Positions 36,358 to 46,745 of a stretch of 64,000 nt of DNA are shown here, one piece after another. The DNA lies in the NCBI GenBank assembly GCA_017591395.1, contig WEDG01004103.1, positions 23,847 to 87,846 on the forward strand. Reading direction: 5' to 3'. The DNA is from Schistocephalus solidus (lineage: Eukaryota; Platyhelminthes; Cestoda; Diphyllobothriidea; Diphyllobothriidae). Below the pieces are notes generated by a model. It saw only the letters and a list, made by a program, of their open reading frames with translations, had not been told where the DNA came from and did not search any database. The stretch's first letter is position 1, and every line of letters begins with the position of its first letter. The position numbers were made by a program, and so were the translations under genes.

Positions 36358-37300
36358 CTAAAATCTGGTGGTCGCTTGCTTTTTGGTATCATGCCCGGTT
36401 GCAGTGGGAGCCTTTGTCCTGCAATCTAGAAAACAGTTTTCCATTCCGCAGTCCATATCACGGATCGCTTTTGACAAAAGCGTTTCGTGGCGGTTTCGCC
36501 TCTGCACGACAACGGAGTCCAGCAGCTGCCAGCGCCACGAATGAAGCTGCATCCACACTTTCTTCCACGCGCCAAAAGGGATATAGAAGACACTGACTAG
36601 GTGGAGGCGTTGCTCTACTCCCATTCACAGGAGGAGGATGTGGTTTTTGTTCCAGGCATTGATTCCAAGAGAACACAGCTTTTCATCACGTGCGGCACGC
36701 TCTAGATCCATATGGGTCTTTAAGTTACCAAGAACAATCAGTCGCGAGGAGATAATTCAGGCCATTTTTGAACTTGTGTTACACCTCGTCAGAGCTGGTC
36801 CTTGGGAGAGTGTAGGTGCTGACGATGGTAACGAAAGGTTTCTCGGAAGAAGAATGTGCAAAGCGAGGAGGTAGTCAGACAGGCAGTCGCCCTACGATGT
36901 GATGTTGGGTGGCAAAAGTGATGACTTCATCCCCTATAACCTGCTTAAATGATCATAGGCGCTCTAGTGGCCTGTGGGGTGGGATTGTGAGATTGGTATG
37001 GGTGGATTTTTTTCACGATGAGCTTCAACCGCGAGTTTTGCGTCTACGAGATGCCAGAATCATTCGGCATTTATCTAGGGAACTTATGCTAGCGCAGACA
37101 GCTTCCAACTGCTATTATTTGTTGTGACTTTTGTTTAGGTGGAAACTTGGCCGAAATGGCCTAAGTCGTCATTACATCACTCTTAATCTCTTCGTAGTAC
37201 TTATGCAGTACGAGAAGAGGACAAATGGGACTACACATATAACTACCAGAGGTTGGATGTGGGACATGGCGACAGTTCGACCGTCGATATTGACGAGGTC
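36358..37300 (-). mobile_element. RTE-like LINE endonuclease fragment, antisense
   Basis: Minus-strand pieces follow the order of an RTE endonuclease: HHIVGRLPV (36.90 kb), VTIVSTYTLPRTSSDEV (36.83 kb), KLIVLGNLKTHMDLERAARDE (36.73 kb; where a working enzyme has G-D-F-N), then MQLHSWRWQLLDSVVVQRRN, followed by RHETLLSKAIRDMD (36.5 kb). The G-D-F-N change to G-N-L-K and many stops show a dead gene. It lies directly 3' of RTE copy 2 on the same strand but is upstream-type sequence, so it belongs to a separate insertion. Confidence 0.75.
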
Positions 37301-38138
37301 AACCGTATGCTCCACACAAGGTGGTGCAGGGACGGTAACTTGCGCGTGAATTAGTTTTAAGTGATAGTAGCCTTGCGCTGCAGCTACCGCACTCTCTCCT
37401 CCTCCCCCACCTAAGCCCGGTGTAAAGACAGATTCAAGAAAACCGGAGATGGGAGAGGGCGCATGTGGCTAGCGCGGCCGCAGCTGCCCCTGGGTGTACC
37501 ACCACACCTGACTCGGATCCCACGGGGTGGGAGTGCCATAAAGGCCACATTAAGAAGGAGCCATTGCAGCCTAACTCTCCGTCCACCAGTCAGCCACTCC
37601 ACACAAAACACACATTGGGCTGACCACATGGTCCGAGTGATTCCATCATTTGGCAACCTTCCAAGCCACGGCTTTTAGCGCACCGGGATAGTTTCAAGCG
37701 CGTAAGGTTGTTTATTGTGAGGAAAATGCGCTGAGTTGTTGACCTCACACCCTCCCTCACCCCCACAATCAGACCAACATCCGAGCCAGTCAATTGTCTG
37801 ATGTGGGAGTGGGCGCATTGGCTGCTGGGTCGGCGTACCCGTCTTCGCGCGCCACAGCAAAACCTGGCCCCCATAACGCACACACCAGGATTTACTTACC
37901 CAGGGGATATGGAGGACCCATCGCCGTCTGACTCCCAGTCCACTGCTCAGCCACTCGACACACACAGCACATACACTTGGCCGACGGCGTGGTCTGGTGT
38001 AAGCGTCAGATTGGCAGCCTTCCAAGCCACGGTTTGTAGGATACAATGATTTTATCAGGTTCATTATGATGATTTTGTGGGTGTTGTCTATGTATTAGTG
38101 TATATGGTGTGCGCTGATGTGGCTTAGCCTCCGGTGGT

Positions 38139-38435
38139 TTACCGCAGGTTTTCGTGGAGGCGCATGTGTCCTAAAAGGCCCATGTGGTGTGTAAATGTGC
38201 GGGAGCAGTGAGGGCAGTGGAGGCGGGCGTGGCAACTGTATGTCAGAGCCCCAGGTTCTGGAGCACCAGCCTCCGTGCGATGGATTTGCAGGTGACCGAC
38301 CAGGCCGATGCGTGAGTTGAAGTTGCGGGTGCAGTGTGGGCAGGAGAAATCGGTAGAGGCTGGGAGGATATCATTCATGGTAGTGGGGGTGGCACTGGCG
38401 GTAAGAATGGCAGGAGCATGTGCCCGAAGCGACAT
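38139..38435 (-). CDS. two-finger C2H2 protein segment of the RTE-like LINE
   Basis: An unbroken 99-codon frame. FSCPHCTRNFNSRIGLVGHLQIH is finger one and LHCPHCSRTFTHHMGLLGHMRLH is finger two, both C-x2-C-x12-H-x3-H. The linker between them (RTEAGAPEPGALTYSCHAR) is longer than the usual TGEKP type. It ends at TAA soon after the second finger. In copies 1 and 3 the same block follows the RT frame, so it is part of the element. No ATG starts the frame; it may be the C-terminus of the polyprotein (joined before deletion) or a separate product. Likely role: RNA or DNA binding during retrotransposition (inference). Confidence 0.7.
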   Translation of the reverse strand: MSLRAHAPAILTASATPTTMNDILPASTDFSCPHCTRNFNSRIGLVGHLQIHRTEAGAPEPGALTYSCHARLHCPHCSRTFTHHMGLLGHMRLHENLR

Positions 38436-38513
38436 CTCCGTAGAAAAGTCATTTCGGTAGTCGTTCGTCGTCTATTCTTACCAGGTGGCCGCTCCATCGC
38501 GGTTGCACTCGTC

Positions 38514-39868
38514 TCAGCATGGCGTGGATGCTGAGAATTCCGGTCCTCTCCAGGACTTCCGTGTCCAGATCCTTTCTTTCCGTCTCAGCTTAAGTATTCT
38601 GCAGAGGCAGCTGAGATGGAAGTGATTCAGCTTCCTGGCTTGGTTCGAGTAGACGGTCAAGGTCTCCGCTCCGTAAAGGAGTGTCGGCAAGACAACGACC
38701 TTGTATATCTTCAGTTTGGCGTTCAGGTGAATATCGTGGCGATTCCACACGGAGGCCTGCAGCCGGCCAGATGCCTGACTAGCTTTATAAATCCATTGGG
38801 CAACCTCGACATCGATAGTCGTGTTGCGTGACAGCGTGCTTCCTAGATAAGCGAAGGTTTCCATATTTTTGAATTGAGCGCCGTTGACATCGAATTGGAG
38901 AGCGTTGTATTTTGCGCTGGGCGGCGGTTGGGGCATGATAACCGTTTTGGCTGTACTGATTGTTAATCCAAAATTGGTGCAGCCTGCGGAGAAGAGGTCC
39001 ATACTCCTTTGCATGTCCTCCTCCGTCACGCTGTTTAGGCGCAATCGTCCGCGAAGAGCAAGTCATGGACTGTAGTCGTAGACGCACGCGTTTAAGCCTG
39101 CATATGCCGACTGTTGAGAAGGTGCTGGTCAGTTCTCTAGGCGATGCGGATTCCAAGGTGTTCATCATGGTAGGGGTCCCTCAGCATAACAGAGAACATG
39201 AGACTGAACAGGGTGGGAGCCAATAAGCAGCCCTGCTTCACTCCGTTGGTCACTGCGAATGCTTCGGATACCGTCCCGTTGTCAGTGACGCGCGCCGTCA
39301 TCACGTCATGAAGCTGACGCACCATGTGCGTGAACCGCTCAGGACAGCCGAATTTCTGCATGACTTTCCACAGTCCGTCGCGATTCACCGTTAGATCCAC
39401 GAAGGTAGTGTATAGGTGAGTTCGCATCTCCTGGCAGTTCTCTTGTAGCTGGCGGACGGCAAAGATCATATCGGTTGTTCCGTGGTGTCGGCGGAAGCCA
39501 CATTGGCTTTCCGGGAGCAGACCCTGCTCTAGGTGACCGTGCAGACGATTGAGAAGGATACGGGCGAAGATATTCCTGGCGATGTTGAGCAACGAGATAG
39601 CCCTGTGATTATCACATAGTTGCAAGTTCCCCTTTCGTTTGTAGAGATGGACAATGGTCGCGTCTTTTAAATCCTGAGGAACTTGTCCTCGGCGCCACAT
39701 CTCCTGGAAGAGTGATGTGAGATCTGCCATCAGCTGGGGCACACCGTGCTTGTAGACTTCCGGTGGCATTGCGTCGGATCCCGGTGCTTTACCGCTGGAA
39801 ATCTGCTGCACGGCCCGGATGGTTTCTGGTAGGGAAGGCGGCAGATCCAGGTCATTGTTGGTGTCCAC
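38514..39868 (-). pseudogene. RTE-like reverse transcriptase, copy 2
   Basis: Segment 39868-39137 (243 codons): [71 protein letters not shown], then [13 protein letters not shown]. The five codons TKAFD expected in motif A are missing in frame. [19 protein letters not shown] (motif B) follows. The LLFADDCA box is intact near 39.06 kb but lies in another frame because one base was lost right after it. The last segment (39044-38514) holds [35 protein letters not shown] and [21 protein letters not shown]. Confidence 0.85.
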
Positions 39869-40375
39869 TTGAGGGAGCCGGTCAATGCCAGCATCGGAGA
39901 TGGCTGATTAGCAATTAAGGACACTTCTGAAGTGCTCGGCCCAGCGCTTCAGAATTTGCGATTTCTCTGTCAGCAGTGTTGTGCCGTCAGAGCTGAGCAG
40001 TGGTGCGGTCCCCTTGATACACGGGCCGTAGATTGCCTTGATGGCATTGACAATTTTTTAAAATTTCATTGCGGTCTGCATACTCCTCGATTTCCTCAGC
40101 CTTTTGGATCATCCAGGCATCCTGCATCTCCCGAGGCCGTTGCTGTACAAGGCGCCGGCATCTGAAGAAGGCGGCTTTGATGGTGCCAGTCCAAAAGTCC
40201 ATGTACGCTTTGTGTAGTCCATTTTTCTCCGCGAGTAAGTTGCTGATGTCGGCGTCATTGTCGTCAAACCAGTCCTATTGTTGACGGCGTGCGCGTCCGA
40301 GAACTTCAAGGGTGGTGGAATGGATGACCTTTCGCAGTTGCCTTCATACATATGGAGCATTTAGCATCTCTATCA

Positions 40376-41105
40376 CCCATTCAAGCAAAAAGACGCTTGA
40401 AAACTAATGCACCATTTTATTAATTGTATAATGTAACTGGAATGATTCTGATGCATGCATTGTGGTATTTGCGTGGTATTTCAATCTTAACGACCTTGCA
40501 ATATATCCCAAAAATGTTCGAACAAGACATATGCTTAAAAACACTGTAAACATCAGGTAAGTGCCCAATGGTATGGCAGAAGTTCAACGTGATATAACTT
40601 GGAACTTCTGTTGAGTGCACTTCTATAAGATTTAACTATGATGCTTGATATTTCAAATTGGAGAGGAATCTTAAATTGCATACACCAAATGGCTAAAAAT
40701 TCATGGTATCCGATTGTTTGGAGCATTGAACAAACTAAAGTTTATTTTTCATAGGTCATATCAATTCGCCTTGTGCAATTTTTCCAAACAGATCTTTGTT
40801 AATTTGCTATCTGAAATTTACGGAACACAATCTCTGGAGTTTTCTTTGATGCGCGGATCGAAATTACGAAAGCATCTTAATAAGTTATTATTCAAGGGTA
40901 ATTGTCGTTCTTCCCACGCAAAATAATTGTTTGTCTACACAGGTGCCACCTATATTACTCATGACTACCTAATAAAAGATGCATTCTTGTCTTTCACACA
41001 CGAAGCCAGCGAATTCGCACAAAAGCCGATCCTTAAATGCTATGGTAAATGTCTAATGGAAAGCATTTCTGTACTTGATCAGTTTTCACGGTATATGCCA
41101 ATGCA
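40376..41105. other. unassigned DNA
   Basis: Plus frames at 40714-40926 and 40927-41154 are short, have no supported start or splice sites and no recognised domain. Confidence 0.5.
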
Positions 41106-41503
41106 CTACTGCAATATTCGATTCGTCTTGGACTTTGATGAAAGTACGTCCTGAAATTGCATTCTACCTAAAATCCTTAACAAAACAATTTGATAACTGT
41201 ACGACGATGGACTTTGGGCTATATCAAAGCTATCATTGTCGTTGAATTGTTGCGAGGCAGGTTTATGCGGGTACTTTAAAAATGATGCATACACATCTAT
41301 TGCGTAACTGACAGCGAGCAAGTCATTTTTCGAGTCCAGCTGCGCATACCGCATACTTGCTTCACAAAACATGTGCCAAATCAGATCAATCAAATTTCCG
41401 AAAAGTGCGAAATCTAAAACGTGGCCCCTTCTGGTAATTTTCTTTGAGTAGAACTTTAGCGAGCAACTATGATCGATAATAAGATGCCACGCTAAGAAAT
41501 AAA
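41106..41503 (-). CDS. possible exon of an unrecognised protein
   Basis: An open frame of about 130 codons preceded by TTTTTTATTTCTTAG, a good splice acceptor, giving an exon from 41503 to a TAG at 41106. Residues include LKFYSKKITRRGHVLDFALF, then LIDLIWHMFCEASMRYAQLD and SYQIVLLRILGRMQF. There is no ATG at the start, as expected for an internal or last exon. I recognise no family, and no partner exon was found before the adjacent gypsy fragment. A chance frame is a real alternative. Confidence 0.2.
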
Positions 41504-41678
41504 AAAGACAAGCCACGCCAAAGGTTACGATATGACGGACTCATCTGAAGACGCCGCCCAATGAAGAACAAACACAAAAGGTGAAAAAACAATTAGATTA
41601 ATTGAATCACAAACCAGTTGGATTATGGCGCGTTACAGTTAATAAATGACAACTTAAACAAATATGGGTAAATGCGAG

Positions 41679-42338
41679 TTAAGTAAATGTGTAACAAGTG
41701 GAATAACTGTAGAAAGTTGTGTAAAAAATAAAATATGGCAAAGGGCTACCACAGTATCCCCAGCCTAGACCGAAGGACGACGTAAAAACGACGCCGAATT
41801 TAAATGCAATGATCAAACGGTCCGGAATGTAGACTCGATGGCCGCTACGAGTGGGACTGGAAGAGCTGGGGTCGGGGGTGGTGGGTGAAAGTGCGGTAGA
41901 TTGAAAGGGTAGGGAGGATAAAGGAGAGGGTATGGAAGGTAAAGGAGCACGGGTTAGGGGGTAAGCACATTTTTGTCTTTGGCGCAGGTTTGGCGGTTCC
42001 TCCGCGACAGCAGCCTTGACTTGATAGATGCTGACCACGTCCTCTTTGTCACCGCGAAGGACCCGGCAGGTCTTGGCGTTGCGTGAGAGAACGCGAAACG
42101 GCCCTTCGTATGGTGATTCCAGCGGCTTGCGCACACGGTCACACCTAACAAACACATATGTGCAGTTGGCCAAGCCTTTTTCAACATAAGACTCGGTTGA
42201 TGGAGCTCGGGGTGGAACCGGGGAAAGTGAGCGCATAAACTGCCGCAAGCAATGCAAAAAACTGGTAGGACACTCCTCGGCACAACGGGAGGTTGGGGTG
42301 ATCATCTCGCCTGGCAGTCGGAGTGTAGTACCAAACAC
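41679..42338 (-). pseudogene. Ty3/gypsy pol C-terminal segment
   Basis: Starts in the ELVFGTTLRLPGE block, the conserved post-integrase motif, after the frameshift. It continues with YVFVRCDRVRKPLESPYEGP, then FRVLSRNAKTCRV and VSIYQVKAA (a GPY/F-type chromatin or DNA contact domain). A proline-serine-rich tail ends in TRSGHRVYIPDRL, a common terminal motif of this family. About 50 further codons look like unrelated read-through. Confidence 0.75.
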
Positions 42339-42342
42339 TAAT

Positions 42343-43113
42343 TCAGCCGCGCTGCAGTTCAGATCGGACTTGAGCGCCGAGCGAAATGCCCAGGAGCACT
42401 AGGGGCTGGTTGTCAGACCAGTTGAATGGGGCATCTGAGGTACGCAGGGTGGTCTTTAGATGTTGGCGGAAACGTTTAATCATACCGTTGGCAGCTGGAT
42501 GGTAGGCCGTCGTCCGAATGCGAGTGCAGCCGAGAAAGTTGAGGAGGGCTTGGAAGAGGGCAAATTCAAATTGGGCATCTTGGTCAGACTTAACCGTGGA
42601 TTGCGCATCGAAAATGGCGATGCAACGGCTGAAAAAAGCCTTTACGATGGTGTCTGCCTTTATGTTCGGCAAAGGGATAGCTTCAGTCCAGCAGGTGTAG
42701 TGGTTAACGCAGGTAAAGAGGTAAGTAAAAACATTGGATGGAGGCAAGGGGCCTACGACATCAGGATTCGCATGGCTGAACTGTGCGTTGGGGATGGGGA
42801 AGGTGCCGGGTGGGGACTTGTTGTGGCGCCACACTTGGTTCCGCTGACAAATCAGACACGACCGTACCCAAGCTTTGACCTCTTTGTTCATGCCTGGCCA
42901 GACGAACCTTTCCGCGAGGAGCTTTTTTGAGGCTCGAAGCCCAGGTCGGGAGAGTCCATGAAGAGTGTGAAAAACAGCTTGACGCATCAAGGTGGGCACG
43001 AAAGTGCGATTTAAAAGGAGTCGATACATTACAGAGGATGGTGCCGGTGTTACCGGGTCTATCACGAGCTTGCTGAATGTTTCATGGATGTCACTATCCG
43101 CTGCACCAAACAA
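42343..43113 (-). pseudogene. Ty3/gypsy integrase, catalytic glutamate lost
   Basis: Residues 47-95 contain an H-H-C-C zinc domain: HTLHGLSRPGL, then SCLICQRNQ. The core follows: PDVVGPLPPSN (first Asp), LFTCVNHYTCW, VKSDQDAQFEFALF (second Asp kept, neighbouring G changed to D), and YHPAANGMIKRFRQHLKTTL. The last motif normally has E where this copy has K (codon AAA), so the D,D-35-E triad is broken. A frameshift near 42.38 kb disrupts the following SALKSDLNCSAAELVFG block. Integrases insert the DNA copy into the host chromosome; this one should be inactive. Confidence 0.85.
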
Positions 43114-43120
43114 CTATTTT

Positions 43121-44449
43121 GCACTTCACGAATGTTGTGTGTTATTAAAGGTCTTTAAAAGTCATGCGTAAGATTACAGGTTAAACAATTTCAGGGGTTC
43201 ATTTAACACAAATTTGGGTTGATTGCACATCTGTGAAAAAAGTCATCTCGTTAAAACAAAATTATCTACTGACCTACCAGAAGGCAAGTTTTATGCTTAA
43301 GAATATATTTCACATAGTAATCAGAAAAAGGATCCATACAGTATTTAACATGGCATCCTGGCATACATTCCTTCAACAAAATAATCCAAGAATGGCTAGC
43401 ACGAGACAGCTCCTTTATGAATACTGAATGTCGCTAACATTTCGCATTTTGTAACCAGTGCTCTTTTGCTTAAGACTTTTTGCGAAACACTCAAATTAGA
43501 ATACGTTGGGGTGTTGCCTAATGGAAATATTTTTTTACTGGAAAAACCAGCTTGTTGATTTCTTACATGCTTTTAACTGACCTTCTGACTATTTTCCGGA
43601 AGAAAACCCCGTCTTGCAACAAGGCAATCCTGATGTTTATGATAATCGTTGCGTCAAAATGCTCTTTCCATTAATTCAAATTCACTATTAATTCAAATCT
43701 CCAACAACTCGCCCACTTATTAGAATGCTGTTGAACATAAGCTTTTGGCTTTTACCATAAACCTCATTTACCAACCAGGAATTTCTATTAACACTGTTTG
43801 AGCAGCGTTCGCTTGGAGTTTAGTAGGGTGGTTATTAACGCTGTAGGTTTACTGTGCCCAGGTCAAACCAAACATGACAGAATTTTACGGGTGACCACTT
43901 TAGGAAAGAAATGTAAATTGCTAAGAATGCATGTTCAATGTTGTTTTTCTTTTATTACAGTCGTTTGCGCTCTCAGTGCGTATGCACATTACGCTTGGCA
44001 TGCTGGTTGCGCGGAAATATTTAGCGTGCAGATTAGTCTTCATTAATAAAATGATACGTTTTTCTTGTGTTATTCATTTTCCAGGTTCTATCTTCATTAT
44101 AAAACATTTTTTCCTATTTTTTAAACATTAAACATGTGTAAAAAATATTATCACCTTCAACGTGTAACGCAGTTAGCCACTTTGAGAAGAAATCGTAACA
44201 GTCATGCAAACGGAGTGCCAGTGAGAATATTTTCGACGAAACCATAGTATTATTTTGGAGCTTGAGAATAAATTTTGCCTAGTATAAAGAAAAAACTAGT
44301 TAATTGATTGAAGGTTGTCTTTTACTGTGCAGATCATCGTAAAATCATCCATGAACGTTAAACGTGAGACGCGTTTTTGCACGCAAAATAAATACCACTT
44401 CTAATTTACATTCTGCTACCAGTGCTTTTTTCCTAGGTAAATTTGCAAT
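43121..44449. other. unassigned AT-rich DNA
   Basis: No gene, RNA or repeat recognised. Frames of 64-84 codons on the plus strand lack motifs. Confidence 0.5.
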
Positions 44450-44745
44450 GGAAACAACGCTGAAGCATTCTGACATCCAACAGGTTAGATCGCTGGACAG
44501 GTCGCCGGTTCGAACCTCGGGTGGTGCACTACCTGGGGTGGGGTATGACTGGCTGATGACGGCTAATGAGCCAGAAATAGCCATTTCCGTCTACCTTAGC
44601 TTTGCCGGCATTGGTTAATTTGCCTCTACTACCACTAATAGCCGCTGTGAGGCTGATGGCGGTGTTCGCAAATGAGCGCCAAGGCAGCACGATACAAATG
44701 AGTTTCGTCAGCGATCGGTGAGCGGTCGTCAACGAAAGATGCCCT
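44450..44745 (+). repeat. tRNA-headed SINE
   Basis: Head with a degenerate A box and a clear GCCGGTTCGAACCTCGG B box (about 44.51 kb). The conserved body follows: GGTGGTGCACTACCTGGGG, GACTGGCTGATGACGGCTAA and GAGCCAGAAATAGCCATTTC. The tail is complete: TAGCCGCTGTGAGGCTGATGG, then a GAGCGCCAAGGCAGCACG block. Two plausible same-family copies, here and at 45.65 kb, share their 3' flanks (see the tandem duplication). Confidence 0.8.
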
Positions 44746-45639
44746 CCTATTAGCTTGCTTAAAATATTGTTTAAGTTTAGTAGAAAACAACATTGCTTGT
44801 TTTCGCAACTGTCTTCACAAGAGCAGGTCATTATTTTACATTTGGCATGCCTTTTATGTAAAATTTTTAATTAAACCTAACTTGGTTGCTAATACTACAG
44901 TTTTTATTTAATTTCATGCGCAAATCAATTTAAGCAAATGGACCAGCGTACACCACACTCATAATTTTCTCCAAATTTGAAATTATTGGTTTTACTATTC
45001 ACGCTGAGCTGTTAATCTATCTGACGAGCTTTGAGTAAGTTTACTACGTTAGAAGTAGGCAGTACAATTTGCCTGCATAAACCCTTTGCAAAAAAATCAA
45101 TAATAAATAAGCTTGTTTACTAGCAGAGACTAAAAGCAAACAATTAAAACTGTCAATTCAGCTCTACCTCGTCTCTTTTAGAGTCATGGTCAAAATATAT
45201 CCTGCAAAATACTTTGATGTTATAAGAAGCCAAGCATGTTTTAATTTCACCGTAGCTGTAGTGTGCATCTTCGATAGGCCAAAATTGTAAACTTAAAGCG
45301 TTTGGTTTCAAATGCAAATTATTTTTAAAAGGTGTTTTGGCATGATAAAATCGAAGCCCGTCGAGCATAAGGTACGAAAATGGGTATATTTAGTAAGAGA
45401 AATTTTTTTATCGGCCTTTAGAAAATTTAAAGCAGCATCATGAATGAATTACTTCGTTGGGTGAAGCCAGTTCGAGATAAGACTAACGTGGAAATTTGCA
45501 TTTCTATTCACATATTAAGGTGTGGATTATCAAGCTCAGGCACGCTGTTCGAGAAAGATAAATGGGGAGATTATGACGCAATTAGTGAGAGGGAATACTG
45601 ATATCGGTGGATGGACGCCCGACTGATCTAAATTGGCAA

Positions 45640-45945
45640 AACAACGAGCCCGTGGATCAATGGTTAGAGCGTTGGACTTCTGATCAAGAGGCTGCGGGTT
45701 TGAGCCTCGGCGTGTGCATCACCTGGGGGTTGGATATGGTTGGCTGATGACAGCTAATAAGCCAGAAATGGTCATTACAGTCTCCCTTGTATTTGTCGGC
45801 TTTTGCATCTGCTTCTACCATTACTGGCTGCTGTGCGGCTGCTGGTGGTGCTCGAAAATGAGGCCCAACGTAAGGCAGGATGAGGGATTCCCCAAATTGA
45901 TCGGTGAGGTGCCCGTCCACCATAATTTGTTTTCTTAACTATCAT
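45640..45945 (+). repeat. tRNA-headed SINE, best-preserved copy
   Basis: Head: CCCGTGGATCAATGGTTAGAGCGTTGG (A-box region), CTTCTGATCAAGAGGCTGCG (anticodon-arm-like), and GGGTTTGAGCCTCGG (B box). Body: GTGTGCATCACCTGGGGG, GGTTGGCTGATGACAGCTAA, AGCCAGAAATGGTCATTACAG. Tail: GGCTGCTGTGCGGCTGCTGG, then AGGCCCAACGTAAGGCAGGATGAGG. The cloverleaf-like spacing of the head is the strongest tRNA resemblance in the window. Confidence 0.85.
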
Positions 45946-46745
45946 CAACAGAGCATGGCACTACTTTTCACTTGAGGAGACTTTTTTGTTAGAACTTAAA
46001 CCCAACATAACTTGCTTAATACGACTACTGTTTCTAATTAATTTCACGCCTAACGCAATTTGAGTGCATCAATCCGCTTACTCCACGCTTGTAATTTTCT
46101 CCAGATTTTCGATAATTGGTTTTACTTTTCACATTCATTTTTGGGTCTATCGAGCAAGTGAACTATGTCAGAAGTAGACAGTATAATATGCCCGCAGAGA
46201 CTCTTTGTCGGATATCAAAATGAAATAATCGCTGTTTACAGGCAAAGAATACAAATGCATGTTGAAAACTATGAATTTAGCTCTATTCTCGAATATATTA
46301 GAGGCCGGGGTCCTGACTACAATTTTGTGCAAGAATTATCTTCCAAGAGATGTTTATTTTGAAGAAGTCCGACACTTTTATTTCACATTAGCTCAAGTGC
46401 ACCGAAACATATAAAATAAAAGTGTTGTGTTTCAAGGCAAATTATCTTGAAAAAATAAAGTTTTTGGATCATGAGTTCAAAACACTTCGAGCGTGAGATA
46501 TGAAACAAATATGTCCATATTAAGTAACATAACCTTATTTGTTGGCTTGTAGAAAATTTAAACTAGCTTCATGAAGGAATTCCTTCTTTGAATGAAGCCG
46601 GTCGTGGGTAAAAGACTTACGTATAAATACTTATTTGCATTCACAAGATAAAGATCTCAAGCTCATGAATTCTGTTAAAGAAAAATAAAATGGGGAGGTC
46701 ATTCGGAATTTAGTGAGCGGGCAATGCGATGATTTCTGTGAGATG

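Larger units (their letters stand above)
37310..40375 (-). mobile_element. RTE-like LINE with 3' zinc-finger frame, copy 2
   Basis: Reads from the endonuclease-RT linker (40375-39870; EIEEYADRNEILKN at about 40.1 kb) through RT (39868-38514), zinc fingers (38435-38139) and a long 3' UTR to 37310. It extends about 0.5 kb further 5' than copy 1. Compared with copy 1 it has lost most of the segment between RILKLR and the fingers: the join near 38.44-38.51 kb has no counterpart of the DDERLPKRLFYGD block. Confidence 0.85.
41679..43120 (-). mobile_element. Ty3/gypsy LTR retrotransposon fragment (integrase and pol C-terminus)
   Basis: Only the 3' end of pol remains: integrase, then a GPY/F-like domain and a proline-rich tail. 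Protease, RT and RNase H are absent, and I could not identify LTRs at either edge. Truncation is near 43120, just before the zinc-binding domain. Confidence 0.8.
44450..46745 (+). repeat. diverged tandem duplication, about 1.13-1.19 kb per unit
   Basis: Unit 1 (about 44450-45640) and unit 2 (about 45640-46745) each start with the SINE and continue with the same non-SINE sequence. Matching blocks: TAATTTTCTCCAAATTTGAAATTATTGGTTTTAC (44.96 kb) versus its counterpart at 46.09 kb; GTTAGAAGTAGGCAGTA versus GTCAGAAGTAGACAGTA; AGAAAATTTAAAGCAGCATCATGAATGAATT (45.42 kb) versus 46.55 kb; and AAGCTCAGGCACGCTGTTCG versus AAGCTCATGAATTCTGTTAA. The offset is about 1130 bases for the flank. Alternatively both are copies of one longer dispersed element whose 5' part is the SINE. 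Confidence 0.7.

Noticed and set aside
36063..36596. A 177-codon plus-strand gene with a membrane segment
   Set aside because: Its second half is antisense to RTE endonuclease sequence read on the minus strand, and no domain is recognisable.
46165..46362. A 65-codon gene with a real ATG
   Set aside because: It lies within one unit of the diverged duplication and is not open in the other unit; no domain seen.
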